The notes under the pieces were generated by a model, which saw nothing but the letters and a program-made list of their open reading frames with translations, searched no databases and was not told the DNA's origin. Shown here one piece after another: positions 1 through 12,536 of a stretch of 64,000 bases of DNA (positions within the stretch are counted from its first letter, which is position 1; each line of letters opens with the position of its first letter). Made by a program: the position numbers and the translations under genes. Source of the DNA: Hibiscus mutabilis. Lineage: Eukaryota; Streptophyta; Magnoliopsida; Malvales; Malvaceae. The stretch covers positions 37,966,678-38,030,677 of the forward strand of contig CM033725.1 in assembly GCA_019671005.1 (NCBI GenBank), read 5' to 3'.

Positions 1-2272
1 AAAATAGAACGTAAACACACTAGGCTTAGTGAGGAGTGCTCATAACAAAACATTATCAATGCATTCAGAAACAATTTCCAACTCTCAATGAGTTCATCAT
101 TTAGAACATCTTTCCAAACATCATCATGCCCTTTTAAACCATGCACTTAACATTTCTAAAACATACATATTAAATCGTATGCAACATATATCATGGATCA
201 ACAGCGAAATCCCATTTGCTAACGCTCAATTTAAGCTTTCCCATGTATAACAACCCATATGCAATTCTTAAAGAGTAAACATGTATAAATCACATTATAT
301 AAAAAAATCCATCAACATGATACATTATCAATTATATTGGCTTTGAAGTGATCAAGAACAAGTTCCACTTTACAAAATATTTCATCAGATACACAGATTC
401 AACAAGTGTCCTCTCAATACTTCATACAATCTCAACTAAAATTAAGGTACAATCACAATCGGGCACCGTCACAATACAAATCATCGGTTAGATGTATAAT
501 CCACTAACGGGAGTTTTCGTTACCATGTAACCCCTCAATTGTTAGGGTACTCATGGTGGAGAATTCGGTAAACATAAACCCCTCAACACTCGAGGCAACA
601 TTTTATAGTGCACTATCAATCCCATGGTTGACCAACTATATTCGATAACATTTTAAACCATATGACTTGCCAATATAATTCATTATTAACCATGTACCTC
701 AATGCTTTATATGCATCGTCAAAACCATTTCCAATGCATTAAATCTTGCATTACAAGTATTCCTCATACTTGTATGGATCATTTACCAAATGCATCCATC
801 ATCAATATATGATCAAAAATAGTATAAAACATACTTAAACTTTGCTTCAACAGTAAGTACAATGTAATTCAAAAACAAGTGCATAAAATCCATTTCGCTA
901 AAGCACGACCGAGGGAGAAATCTTATTATACTTACTTCCAAGTTTAAACCAATGTTTCAAGATTGATTTAAACTCTGAAAATAACCTTTAAACCATTTGA
1001 AAGCTAAAATCCACGTTCTCACTCATCGACTTCACAAAACCTCGTTCGCTGATACGAACTACTCCTCCAAAGCTTTTGAGATGATGCTGCAAGCTTAAGG
1101 ATCAACCTCCCCTGATTTAACCACACAAAACTAGAGGATTCAATGCATCAAAATGCATTTAAAGACTTAACAACATAATCCACATCAACTCTATCCAAAA
1201 CCCCTCCTCAACAACCGAAATCAACATCAAACACCTTCCAAACTTAACCCAACCAAAACCTAATGTTTTAATCCATCAATTACCTTCAATTAACATCTAA
1301 AAACAACTCAATATCATCCTTATACTTCCAGCATTCATAAAACACCCAAACTCACCAAAAACACAACACTAGCAACCTAAGAAATTAGAGATTCACTTAG
1401 TTTCGTGATTCCAATGTTAAAAATAATTTATTAGCATTAATAATCATCAAAATTATGATTAAAACCAATCAAGAACTCAACAAAATAGATCCAAAACAAA
1501 AATCACTTACTCTCATCAATTAAACCTTAATTTAACCAATTTTCATAATTAAATCATTAAAACTCATTAGAAAACATTAAACAATGATCAAATACTTGGG
1601 AATTTCAGTAAAGATCCATTCATTAGAGGAGAAGAGAGAACCATACCTCTAATGAATTAATTTCCTCTCAATTGGAAGTTTTACTCTTGAAAAACAAAGG
1701 AAAATAATGTTATTTTGGAAAACAAGATTGAAGAATCCATTAGAAATCAAAAGCTTGAGAAATCAAGATCATTACCTCAAATATTTGATGCAAAAGAGAG
1801 TGTTTAGCTGAAGAAATTTTGAGAGAAAAGTTTGAGAGAACAAAGTTGTCAAAAGTAGTTTTAGGAAAATAACCATATTTCCTTAATTAAATCTCCTTTA
1901 ATTTCCCTAATTAAAACTCATTTAAAATAATCCAAATTAAGAGGAAAATGATTTTATAAATTTGGTAAAATTTCTTCTTAAAGATTCTAAGATTTGACCC
2001 CTTTATAAAATAGTCACTAAAAACATTTTTACATTCTTTACATTTTGGTCACTAGCTAAAATGTCCAATTTCCAGATTCCATTTTCAAAAATTGACTTTA
2101 CTAAAAATGTCCATATATTAAATAATGATTTTTAGATATTTTCTCATATTTTTCTCTCACCAAGAATATTTATTCCTATTTTAATCTCAAATCCGACTAT
2201 AATCTCTAAATCCAGTCCATCGGACCTTCTAATCAACTTAGAAACTTATTGGCCCAAAACTGAGGCGTTACA
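1..2272 (-). repeat. Partial Tekay-like LTR, copy 2 (head portion)
   Basis: Read on the minus strand it starts at 2272 with TGTAACGCC and runs off the left edge. The whole stretch aligns by eye with 8230-10551, sharing for example the 'cacactaggcttagtgagga' block near 14 and 8237 and the blocks before the LTR start. It therefore belongs to the same LTR family as the full copy at 7174-10551. It has no coding sequence. A purine run just outside the start (complement of 2273-2283) fits a polypurine tract. The missing tail lies outside the window. Confidence 0.75.
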
Positions 2273-3250
2273 AATTTCCTCTGACAACAACGATGGGCGC
2301 CGACATCCAACTCGGTCTTACCTCAACATCCACTCATGTTCTTGACAGTGGAAAGTCTCGGCGACTCCTCTAAGAAGCATAAGCATATACTCTAACAGTC
2401 TGAAATCCCTTGAGCATTGAACTACACATATTGATATATGTCCAAACGTCAAACATGTCTCACTACCCCGTTGTGCCATTCTCTAAACAACCACTATGAA
2501 GATCATGGTAGAAAGGCAATGGTTCAACATTCTCATTACCAAGGTTGGGTTCCCTCGAGGTCTCAAAGCCTCGAGCACAACTCTCGACATTACTGGCTAG
2601 CATTGCGCTTGATTAACCAAAGCAATTTTCAAAGGTAGCAACTCTTCAGAAGGTAGCTCTATCAAACCCGTTGAACGTCTATCTTTTGCCACACTCTAAC
2701 GAACTAGTGGATCTCAAATCCACTATCTCTAAGAAAAGCCCATGAGGAGGTGATAATACTTCCCAAGTATCAACAAGACTTTTCTTTAACAAGAACAAAG
2801 GTTCCTCCAACCAATGTGCATCCATTGATAGGTTTTGAGAGTGGATTATCCAAACCCACAACATAAACGTCAGTCACACACAATGATGAAGATTATTTGC
2901 CACACACTCTTGTAACACATTCGAAGGCTTCGGTACGTCCTCAACATGCAACGAAAACACCATTATGGTGGCGGAAGGAGGACACATTCTCGAATCCAGC
3001 ATCATTCAACTAACTCGCATCACAATATTCTAGGGTGACCTTGCCCCTAAAATCGCTCCCATGAGTGGCTCAACACTTAACTCGGCCCTCACAGCCATGA
3101 TCGAAACCATCTTAGCACCGCAATGTTGAAAGCACCATCAGGATTCTAGTCTTAACGAGTATGAATTTAATTTAAGGGGCTTGTATTCACTAGGCACCTT
3201 ACTAAAACACCTATACCACCACATGGTTTCTTAGAACCGGCTAAACCTAA
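2273..3250 (-). other. Unassigned internal retroelement segment
   Basis: This lies between an LTR start on its left (2272) and a primer-binding-like site on its right (3251-3262), so on the minus strand it looks like a short or deleted internal region. Only small ORFs are present, and none resembles gag or pol. Because the flanking LTRs (1-2272 and 3267-5855) are different families, it is probably a join of two elements rather than one intact internal region. Confidence 0.4.
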
Positions 3251-3262
3251 GCTTTGTTACCA
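3251..3262 (-). other. Primer-binding-like site (initiator Met tRNA type)
   Basis: The minus strand reads TGGTAACAAAGC four bases after the LTR end at 3267. This is close to TGGTATCAGAGC, the initiator-Met tRNA complement common in plant gypsy and copia elements. Position and spacing relative to the LTR support it; two mismatches lower confidence. Confidence 0.5.
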
Positions 3263-3266
3263 CTGT

Positions 3267-5855
3267 TGTAACACCCCAACTCAGATGTCACAATTTGGGC
3301 CTCAAGCCCAAACTAAAACCATAAAATTCTCAAACTGGGTTTAGCCTAAACAAGTTATTTTTTTAAAAGCATTTAAAGTCAATAGTTGAAAGTATAGATA
3401 AATCATTTAAATCGTTACAAAGACGCTCCATTTTTAATTAAAACGTTTGAGCATTCGACTTAATTAATACAATTTCAAAAGTAAGAATTACAAACTCGAC
3501 CATGTAAGATCCTATGAATACATAGCCCACTAAAAAAAAGTACCGTACTCTAAAAGCCTCCACATGCTGGAATCTCATACTGATAGTACTCCACAAACCC
3601 ATGATCCAACGATCAACCTACGCACAGAAACAACGATTCCGAGCATTGTGCTTACAAAGCTTAGTGGTACACATCTACTCTAATATACTTCATGCTAATC
3701 ATATACATAAGTATGCAAGCTAGTACGAGTGATAAGAAGAGATAAGCAAACACATGGCGCTACCACTAGTCGCCTAAACACATGCTCTCATCATAGCAAT
3801 CTCATACATGGCCCACAAGGCCCAACCATACTCGGGATCTCACCAGATCATTTGAGCTAAAACACACAAAGCCATAAACACAAACCTGGAGTGAGACCCA
3901 CTGCCATACAACTTTAGGGACGTACATTCTTTAGGTGAGACTTGGTGCCATACAACTTTGGAAATGCACACCCATTCTCAGAATCTCTCGTCGAGCATCT
4001 TCGAATGAGACCTTGTGCCACACAGCTTCAGGAATGTATATTCTGCATCTTTAACCATGGCGTTGCAACACTTTCCTCATTAGGTATCTAGATCCTATCA
4101 ATCAACGCGATCCCAAGGATCCCCTCTTGTTGCTAATCGCCAACATATCATTTGTTTTACATTACCGAATTGTTAATACATTATGGAAAAGTATATAATT
4201 AATCTCATTTATTGCTTCCATTAATCCTCGTTATCTCATTTATCAAGGTAAAATTCAATTATTAATATTCACATCGATTTCTATCCTTAACTTGCACTTA
4301 TAGAATGTTTATCATACTGGGTACATGTACTTGTACACGAGTATCGATACAGTACCCTCAGGTATTAGTACTCACACGCATACTGATACTGAAATTTCTC
4401 ACTAAAAATCTTTAATTTCCACAAGTACCAGTACGGGTCGACCCATACTGATACCCTAATCGCGTACCAAGAAGGTCAAAGCTCGAACCGATACCCTATT
4501 CATAGGTTCAAACAATTTCCTCAAAGTACGATATTACCAAGCCTATTCGATCCCTAAAGCTTATGAAAGTCATTATGGTTTGTTACTAACGCATTCATCC
4601 CATTAATATAATTTTTTTGCTTCATAATCATTTATTTTAATATTATCATTATTCATCCTTTACACAAATTCCATCGAAACAATAATTTATTCGAACAAGC
4701 ATACATGGCATCACAATTATTTCAACCAAAACAATCAATCATCAAATAATCATACGAGCATCTCAAATGACCCTACATGGTCTTTAAAGCCTCCATAAAT
4801 CTCATCATATTCACCATATCATCATGCATCTCATCAATATTGAATCTCATAATACTGGTCTCTACTCATGCTTATTCATCGTCTACCTATTTTGTGGATA
4901 CTAAAACACAAAGTAATCACATTTATGATTCTCATGAAGCAATAGGAGTTCGAGGTGTACTAACCTTAAGCTGATATCGCTAAAATACTCATTCGAGCTT
5001 CCCCAATATTCCACTTGATCCGACATCTGATCCTGAATAATCCTTGTATATCAAATATTATCATAAAGATCACTTAATACCATACTTTAATGAATTCGAA
5101 GGGTCAAATGCATAAAAATAGCTTATTTGGTTCGATTTGGGGAAAACGCATTGGGCCAATAGATTTAGAACGTCGAGAAACCCCCGAGTAGGATCCCCAA
5201 GAAAAAGTTAACACTGGCGGTGACAGTCCCAACTCAAAGGGTCAGCTTGATGGACTGGCTCGGGTCGCCCCATCAACTGCCCAGCCCAACAGCTATATTA
5301 GGTACTCTCTCGGTCGGACGTCGCCCACGCGTAGGCGATGACGTGTGTGGCAACTTTTGGTGGCTAGACAGTGACAGCGAACACCTAAATTGGCTATCTT
5401 GACGCCGGTGGACACAATGGTGCTCTCCGTTCTTCATTTTGAGCACTCTAACCCCCTCAACTCAACAACCTGAAACTTCAAACTCTTCGCATCTCTCTAT
5501 ATCGGCTTCGACGGTGACTCTCTGAACATCGGCAAACTCGTCTCGACGAGGAGAACTCAATGGTACTGGCGGTGTCGAAAATGGATGGCCTGATCTTCTT
5601 AAATCAGATTTTAAAAATCCCCCTACACTTTCTCTCTCACTTTTCTCTTCCACTCTCTCTGCCATCACCTTTTCACTTTTTCCCTCTCCCACATAATTAT
5701 GTCTTTTCCTCCTATCATCATCATTTTTTAAATTTCAAACTTCTTCCTCAATTTATGGGCCCAACATAACCATCTCAATTTGGGCTTCTAAAATAAAGGA
5801 CCCTAACCCAGGTCCGAGACCCGGTTCATTAACCCAAAAAATATGGGTCGTTACA
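3267..5855 (-). repeat. Gypsy-type LTR, second family (about 2.6 kb)
   Basis: On the minus strand it starts TGTAACGACCC (5855) and ends GGGGTGTTACA (3267), the inverted TGTAAC/GTTACA termini typical of plant chromovirus LTRs, and it is followed by a primer-binding-like site. Inside are three copies of a short unit containing 'gccatacaactttgg'-like sequence (about 3890-4040) and a cluster of TACCGATAC/TATCGATAC-like motifs (4330-4500). It does not resemble the LTR at 7174-10551. ORFs inside are chance. Confidence 0.65.
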
Positions 5856-6296
5856 CATCCTCATTCTACACCAAGCTTTTCGACTATCAATTGGAGAAGG
5901 GATAACTAAAACTTTTATAGGCCTTTAACACCTTAATTATGTGACTTTAAACTTTGTCTAGTCTATTCAATTCCCTGATGCTTTACACCTATAAATAGAC
6001 ACCCATTTCCATTCTAAACACAACTTTGATCATATTTTTAACTTTGAGAGTGCTCTCTTTTTCTTGTTCTACAAGAACTTTATCGGCTTACAAGTTCATT
6101 CTTGTGGCAATTCACTCCATTCATCTTTTTATATTTTTGCTTCCTAGTTCTTATAACTAAAGGGTCACAATCCATACACTTCCACCAAGTCGGTTAAGAA
6201 CTAATAAGGATTGGGTCTTCACTTTCTAGTGTTGGTTCTCCCTTGTTCATACCAAATATATCTACACCCTTTTCTTCCATTACCTCTAAACCTTCA
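5856..6296 (+). repeat. LTR-like promoter fragment, probably copia
   Basis: A short AT-rich segment with a good TATA box (5989-5998) followed by a pyrimidine-rich leader, as in plant LTR promoters. There is no coding capacity. Neither LTR end could be fixed, so it is called a fragment. It separates the LTR at 3267-5855 from the LTR tail at 6297. Confidence 0.4.
5989..5998 (+). promoter_or_regulatory. TATA box of LTR-like fragment
   Basis: Sequence CTATAAATAG, a near-consensus plant TATA box, in a non-coding LTR-like segment. No transcription start can be assigned. Confidence 0.5.
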
Positions 6297-7105
6297 TATA
6301 ACCCCCTCGATCCGGCCTAGTCGTAAGAACGGACCGAACACACGGGGTTTACTAAAGAAAACTCGTGAAGGTTCGCCTCGATAAACGACCCTTTTTTTCC
6401 TCTTATCTTTTCTAGATGCAAAACTATTATCCTAAGTGTACATACTGGCAATAGGTGAAATACAACTCAATCGGGCGTCGATTTGACATCTAATTGTAAC
6501 GACTTGCATTTGGGGACTGATTTGAAAAAAAGACAAATTTTAGGGACTTATTGTGAAATTAAAGTTACCAAAATTCAATTAGATATATTTAAAACACACA
6601 TGTCAAATTTCATCTCAATTTGATTATACAAACTCACTCAATTGCATTCACATTAAATAGGGACCAAAACGTAAAGGTACGAAACATTAGAAGATTCCAA
6701 ATAACCAACTTACCTAACACCGTATCGATACACTTGAGCATTGTACCAATATGCCCATGATGGTTTAAAACTCCCAAATTTTTGTGGTACAAACTGTACC
6801 GATAGTGTTCCGATATGCCTAGCCAATTTGGCCTTGGCCTGTACCGATACGCACCAACCTGTACAGATACACTGAGCCTGTCTGGGCTTAACCATACCGA
6901 TACAATGGGTCTTGTACCGATACGCCTGGACCTAGAATGACATCTTTTGCTAGTTTAACACATAATGAATCCAATTAAAACACTCTAGCATGCTTCTAAG
7001 ACATATCCAACATATTCAAGGATTGATCCACAACTTGAAACACCATAAACATCAATCATACATGTTATCATGCATCAAAAGGAAACTAAAGGCATTCTTC
7101 CTATA
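6297..7105 (-). repeat. Second copy of Tekay-like LTR tail
   Basis: Nearly collinear with 7177-7970, sharing 'cccggcctagtcgtaaga'-type starts, the tandem accgatac motifs and the same end. It is thus a tandem-like repeat about 875 bp away. Homology stops near 7105, where sequence carrying a primer-binding site begins. It reads as the tail of a second LTR of the same family after loss of the internal region. Confidence 0.7.
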
Positions 7106-7150
7106 CAACAACATCACAACGTCTTACCAACCTTACCCCATTTATCGCAA

Positions 7151-7168
7151 AATCTAGCTCTAATACCA
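7151..7168 (-). other. Primer-binding-like site next to Tekay-like LTR
   Basis: The minus strand reads TGGTATTAGAGCTAGATT five bases beyond the LTR end at 7174. It is one mismatch from the TGGTATCAGAGC core complementary to initiator Met tRNA. It shows that the LTR at 7174-10551 once served as a 5' LTR, although the same LTR has a polypurine tract and pol on its other side. Confidence 0.6.
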
Positions 7169-7173
7169 CCAAA

Positions 7174-10100
7174 TGTAACCCCCTAGACCCGGCCTAGTCG
7201 TAAGATCGAACCGAACGGGTCACACGGGGTTTACTAAAGAAAACCCTTAAAGGTTCACCTCGGTAAACGACCCATTTTTTCTTTTATCTTTTCTAGGTGC
7301 AAAATTATTATCCTAAGTGTACATGCTGGCAACAGGTGAAATACAACTCAATCGGGTGTCGATTTGACATCCAATTGTAACTTGCATTTAGGGACTGATT
7401 TGCAAAAATGACAAATTTCAATCACTTATTGTGAAATTAAAGTTGCCAAAATTTAATTAGATGGGTTTCAAACTCACAGGTCATATTTCAGCTCAATTTG
7501 ATCATCCAAACTCACTCAATTCCATTCACATTACACAGGGACCAAAACATAAAGGTACGAAACATCAAAAGATTCCAAATAACCAACTTACCTAACACCG
7601 TATCGGAACACTTGAGCAATGTACCAGTATGCCCTTGATGGTTTAAAACTCCCAAATTGATGTAGTAAAGACCGTACCGATACAGTCCCGTACTCCGATA
7701 TGCCTAGCCAATTTGGCCTTGGACCGTACCGATACGCTGAGCCTGTCTGGGCTTAACCGTACCGATATGATGGGTCGCGTACCGATACGCCTAGACCTAG
7801 AATGACATCTTTTGATGGTTTAACATGTAATTAAGCCAATTAAAACACCCTAGCATGCTTCTAAGACATGTCCAACATATTCAAGGATTGATCCACAACT
7901 TGAAACACCAGAAACATCAATCATACATGTTATCTTGCATCAAAGGGAAACTAAAGGCATGCTTCCTATGAAACATGTCGAGCAAGATACCAAAAACCAT
8001 ACCAAGGCATAAACCAAGTATAATAGGCCATTTACAAGTACAAAACAACAATATAAACTTGCTCAAATAGGGAGTCAACTACATCTCCCAAAACATTAAG
8101 GAATCCCTCATTGCCCTTATTAAACATAGTCTACTTTGGAAACATACATTCGTTTACAAAGTCCTTGGATCACCCTCACTTGCTTGCTGCCTCCAAACCT
8201 TTAATTCTCTGCATTGACGGGCAAAGAGAGTGTAAGCACACTAGGCTTAGTGAGGAATGCTCTAAAATAGCACACCATCAATGCATTTAAACCCGGTTAC
8301 AAAACCACTTTGAAATCTCATTTCATAACGCGTTTAAATCAACATTTAAACCATCATTTAAAAACATCATGCCTTCAAAACCATGCACTTTAACCATTCA
8401 AAAAACATCATATTAAACCATATGCAACATGTATCATTAAACCAACAGCTACTCACATTGCTAACCTCAATTTAAGTTTTCCCATGCATAACATACCATA
8501 TGCAAAGCTTAAAGAGTAAACATGTATAAATCTCATTATACAACACATGATACATTAACAATTATATTGGCTCACAAGTGATCATCAACAAGTTCCATTT
8601 ACAAAACACAACATCGGATACGCGCATTCACAAGTGTTCTCCCAACACTTCATACATTTTCACCGGCAACACAAGGTTTACACACGGGAGTATTCGATAC
8701 ACAATATAAACCCCTCAACCGTTGTGACATCCATGGTGGAGTATTCGATACAAAATAACAACCCATCGACACCACTCATCGGTAGATGTATAAACCACTA
8801 ACAAGAGTTTTCGGTACCATAAACCCCTTAACCGTTAGGGTACTTGGACGGAGTTTTCGGTACACCATATCAACCCCTCTACGTCCAAAGTGACTTATTT
8901 TATAGTTCACTCAATCCTATAGCCGGCTAACTATATCCGATTTCATTTTAAAACCATTTTCATACCATCACTTGCTAATATAATTCACAATTAGCCATGA
9001 ACCTCACTGTTTTTAAAGCAATTTACCAAAACATACCAAAGCATCAACCCATGCTTTCACAAGTATAAACCATACTTACAAGGATCATTCACCAATGCAT
9101 CTTTCATCAATATATCATCAAAAATAATAGATAACATACTTGAAATCATGCTTTAACAGTGGAAATCATGTAAATAAAAACAAGTGCATAAATCATTTCG
9201 TAAAACAAGCACGACCAAGAAATAAAACATTTATACTTACTTCTGAGTTTAAACTAGCGTTTCAAACTTGATTTAAACTCCCATAAACGACCTTTTAAAC
9301 CATTCCAAAGCTAGAAAACACATTCTCACTCACTGACGTGCAATCAAGCTTTCGAAGCCTCCAAAGCTTCAATGGTAGCTTCTGAAACGTTCTCCCCTAT
9401 TTTAACCACATTATAACAGAGGATTAATGCATCATAATGCATTCAAAACCCCGACAAGCAATCCCTCAACATTGCCTTGCTTAAAACCATCAAAACACCT
9501 ATCCAAAACAACTTTGATTCACATCCAAAACTTAACTCAGCCATAACCTAACACTTCCAAACATCAATTAACATCAAAAGACATCCAAAAACCATCTTAT
9601 AACATCCTTATACCTCCAGCAACCATTAAACACCCACAACACCTCAAAAACTCATAATTAGCAACTCAAGTAACTAGAGATTCATTTGATTTCGGGATTC
9701 TATTGATAAAACCAATCCATTATCATCATAAGACATCAAAATCATGATATAAACTCATCATAAACTCAGCAAAATAGGTCTAAAATGAAGATCTCATAAT
9801 TACCTCAATTAAATCTCAATTAAACCATTTCTCTTCAATTAAATCCTCAAAACTCATTAGAAATCATTTGTAAAGGATTAAGAACTTTGGAATTTTAGTA
9901 AAGAACCATCATTAAAGGATAAGAGCAAACCTCACCTCCAAATATTGAAAACTCTCTCAATCGGATGATTTTTACACTAAAGAAACAAAGGAAAATCAAT
10001 GAGATTTTGAGAAAACAAGTTGAGGAATCCATTAGAAATCATTAGCTTAAGAAAAAAAGATCATTACCTCAAATATTTGCTAAGAAAATAGATGTTTGGC

Positions 10101-10551
10101 TGAAGAGATTTTGAGAGAAACCCAAGAGAGAAAAGTTACGTCATTTTGTTTTTAGGAAATAACTACCATCCATTTAATAATTCTTCTTTAATCATTTAAT
10201 TAAAACACTTTAAAACTAATCCAATTAAGAGAGAAATCTGATAAAAACATATAGGCTTAGTAGCTCCTTAGAGATTCTAAGTTTTAACCCTTTTACAAAA
10301 CAATCACTAAAAACAGTTTTCATTTTTTACAGTTTGGTCACTAACCTGAAATGTCTAATTTCTGAACCTTATTTTCCAAGATTGACTTTACCAAAAATAA
10401 AAATATATTTAATAAAGATTTTAAAGCAATTTTCCATATTTTTATCTCTTATAAAAATATACGATCTCGAAATTGACACGAATCCTTAATTTCGATCCAC
10501 CAAACCCCTAAACCGGCCCAAAAACTCTAGGCCCAAAACCGGGGTGTTACA
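7174..10551 (-). repeat. Full Tekay/Del-like LTR (about 3.4 kb)
   Basis: On the minus strand it begins TGTAACACCCC (10551) directly after pol and a purine tract, and ends GGGGGTTACA (7174). It contains tandem accgatac motifs (7600-7800), about four diverged units of a roughly 60-bp repeat with 'ggagttttcggtac' (8680-8880), and long AT-rich non-coding sequence. Copies of its head (1-2272) and tail (6297-7105) are in the window. The chromodomain-bearing pol beside it supports assignment to the Tekay/Del chromovirus lineage. Confidence 0.8.
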
Positions 10552-11296
10552 ACTCTCCCCTAATTAGGAAATTTAGTCCTCGAAATTTTACCTGCGGAAA
10601 AAGGTAAGGAAACTGCTTCTTCATGTCACCCTTTCTCTCACACGTGGCCTCCTCAACTCCTCGGTGTCGCCACAACACTTTGACCAACTCTATGGTCTTA
10701 CCACGAAGAACCTTACTATCCTCATCCAAGATCCTTACTGGTTCCTCATCATAGGTCAAATCTAGATTCAACTCAATCTCCTCTATAGGCATCACATGAG
10801 AAGGATCCGACCTATACTTCTGAAGCATCGATACATGGAAAACATCATGTATTTTCTCAAGCTCAAGTGGCAACATCAATCTATAAGCCACCAGACCAAC
10901 GTGTTCCAACACCTCATAAGGTCCAATGAACCTCAGACTCAACTTGCCCTTCTTACCAAACCTCATCACCTTCTTCCAAGGAGAAACTTTTAGAAACACA
11001 CGATCACCAGTCGCGAACTCTATTTCCCTACGCTTCAAATCTGCATAAGACTTTTGCCAATCCGAAGCCGCTTTCAACCGATCATTAATAAGATTCACTT
11101 TCTTTGTAGTCCCTTTAAGCACATTAGGCAAGATAACTAACTTTTCCCCCGCCTCCGCCCAACAAAGAGGCGTTCTACACTTCCTATCATACAAAGCTTC
11201 ATACTCTGCCATCTGTATACTCACTTGATAATTGTTATTATAAGCAAACTCCACCAAAGGTAGGTCTCTCCCAGGTTCCTTGGAAGTCAATAACAT
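10547..11296 (-). pseudogene. Tekay-like pol: integrase C-terminal part plus chromodomain
   Basis: The 249-residue frame begins inside integrase (EFAYNNNYQVSIQMAEYEAL, then RKCRTPLCW). It continues through the C-terminal segment with KSYADLKRR, GDRVFLKVSPWKK, RFIGPYEVLEHVG and FHVSMLQKYRSDPSHV. It ends in a chromodomain-like tail (VKVLWRHRGVEEATCERKGDMKKQFPYLF region, residues about 205-235). These motifs are characteristic of chromovirus polyproteins of the Tekay/Del lineage, where the chromodomain guides integration to heterochromatin. It overlaps the integrase-core frame by about 60 bases in another phase, so a frameshift separates them. The frame ends inside the LTR. The element is truncated upstream and cannot be active. 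Confidence 0.85.
10552..10562 (-). other. Polypurine tract
   Basis: The minus strand reads TAGGGGAGAGT immediately before the LTR start TGTAACACCCC. This purine run is the usual plus-strand priming site of a reverse-transcribing element. The pol frame runs through it and stops on the TAA inside the LTR's TGTAAC. Confidence 0.7.
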
Positions 11297-11651
11297 AACA
11301 TCTCAACATATCCTCCAAGACCTGAATCACACGTTCAGATTGCCCATCCATCTCAGGATGATACAAAGTATTAAAACTCAACCGTGTACCCAAAGCTCGA
11401 TGAAAACACTCCCAAAACCTTGATGTAAACCGTGGATCCCTATCCAAAACTATGGACTTAGGCACATCGTGCAAACGCACAATCTCGGCGATGTACAAAT
11501 CTACCAACTTATCCAACGTATACGTAGTATAGACAACAAGAAAATGCACACACTTCATAAAATGATCCACAATCACCCAAATAGAATCCTTTTTAGTCGG
11601 TGTTAAGGGTAACCCCAACACAAACCCATGGTGATTCTCTCCTATTTCCAC
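11238..11651 (-). pseudogene. Tekay-like pol: integrase catalytic core
   Basis: The frame carries the rve-type core: WVIVDHFMKCVHFL (first Asp), SIVLDRDPRFTSRFW (second Asp), YHPEMDGQSERVIQVLEDML (with the catalytic Glu). All three acidic residues of the D,D,E triad seem present. The C-terminal end is out of phase with the next segment, so a frameshift breaks it. The product would join element cDNA to target DNA in the nucleus. Together with its neighbours it forms one decayed minus-strand polyprotein. Confidence 0.85.
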
Positions 11652-12129
11652 TCTGGCATCTTCAACGGTTGCAACAACCCGGAAGGAAACTGATGCTCAA
11701 CTTTTACTCGTTGACATACCATACACTTAGCAACAAACTCATCTACATCATTCTTTAAACCAACCCAATAGTACTCATCCTTCAACCCATGATACATCTT
11801 AGTACTACTAGGATGCATAGCAAAAGGGCTACGATGTGCTTCGGTCAAAATCATGCGCCTCAACTCACCATTATTGGGCACCACAATTTGATCCTTAAAG
11901 CACAAAACATATTCCTCATTAAAACAAAAGTCCATTAGATTACCTTCCGCAATGTTAGTAACATGCGTACCAATGAATCATCAAGCAACTGATTCTCCTT
12001 AATCAACTGTGATAAAGATGGTTTAACTTGCAACTCGGCCAACAAACCACCATCTTGCATCACGCTCAACCGCACAAACATAGCCTGTAGCTCCACCGCA
12101 ACCTTTCTACTCAAAGCATCAGCTACCAC
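11642..12129 (-). pseudogene. Tekay-like pol: RNase H end and integrase zinc-binding domain
   Basis: Two abutting frames. The upstream one (11935-12129) starts MVADALSRK, the conserved end of gypsy RNase H, followed by a linker. The downstream one (11642-11935) has the HHCC integrase N-terminal zinc domain, with AHRSPFAMHPSSTKMY, then YYW and CMVCQRVK. A break near 11935 separates them. Order and spacing match Tekay-like pol. Confidence 0.8.
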
Positions 12130-12535
12130 ATTAGCCTTACCCGGTACCTTTCAACTATGATAAAGATGGTTTAACTATCTACGTTGCCTAAGATTCAAGT
12201 CCTTTTGAGTCATCAAATATTTCAAACTTTTGTGATCCATGTTCACAACACACTTTCACCATAAAGATAATTTCTCTAAATCTTCAAAGAAAATACTTCT
12301 GCGGCAAGCTCAAGATCATGGGTAGGACAATTGCGCCCGTGCACCTTCAATTGCCTAGATGCATAAGCCACAACTTTCCCTTCTTGCATCAACACTCAGC
12401 CCAACCCAACATAAGATGCATCACTATAAACCATAAACTCCTTACCCGATTCAGGTTGAATCAAGACAAGGGCTTGCGTCAAAGCTTGTTGCAAGTTTTC
12501 AAAAGCTTGTTGCTTTTCCTCCGTCCACTCAAAAC
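12130..12535 (-). pseudogene. Tekay-like pol: RNase H remnant
   Basis: No long ORF survives, but minus-strand translation in pieces gives FEWTEEKQQAFENLQQAL and KEFMVYSDASYVGLG (about 12400-12535). Nearer 12190 it gives DHKSLKYLMTQKDLNLRQR. These are the start and end of gypsy RT-associated RNase H. Several frame changes and a deletion lie between. The segment stops abruptly at 12535, where the truncated Athila LTR begins, so RT, protease and gag of this element are absent. Confidence 0.75.
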
Positions 12536-12536
12536 A

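Noticed and set aside
5220..5402. 60-residue ORF with higher GC
   Set aside because: Lies within an LTR; no motif and not conserved in another copy here.
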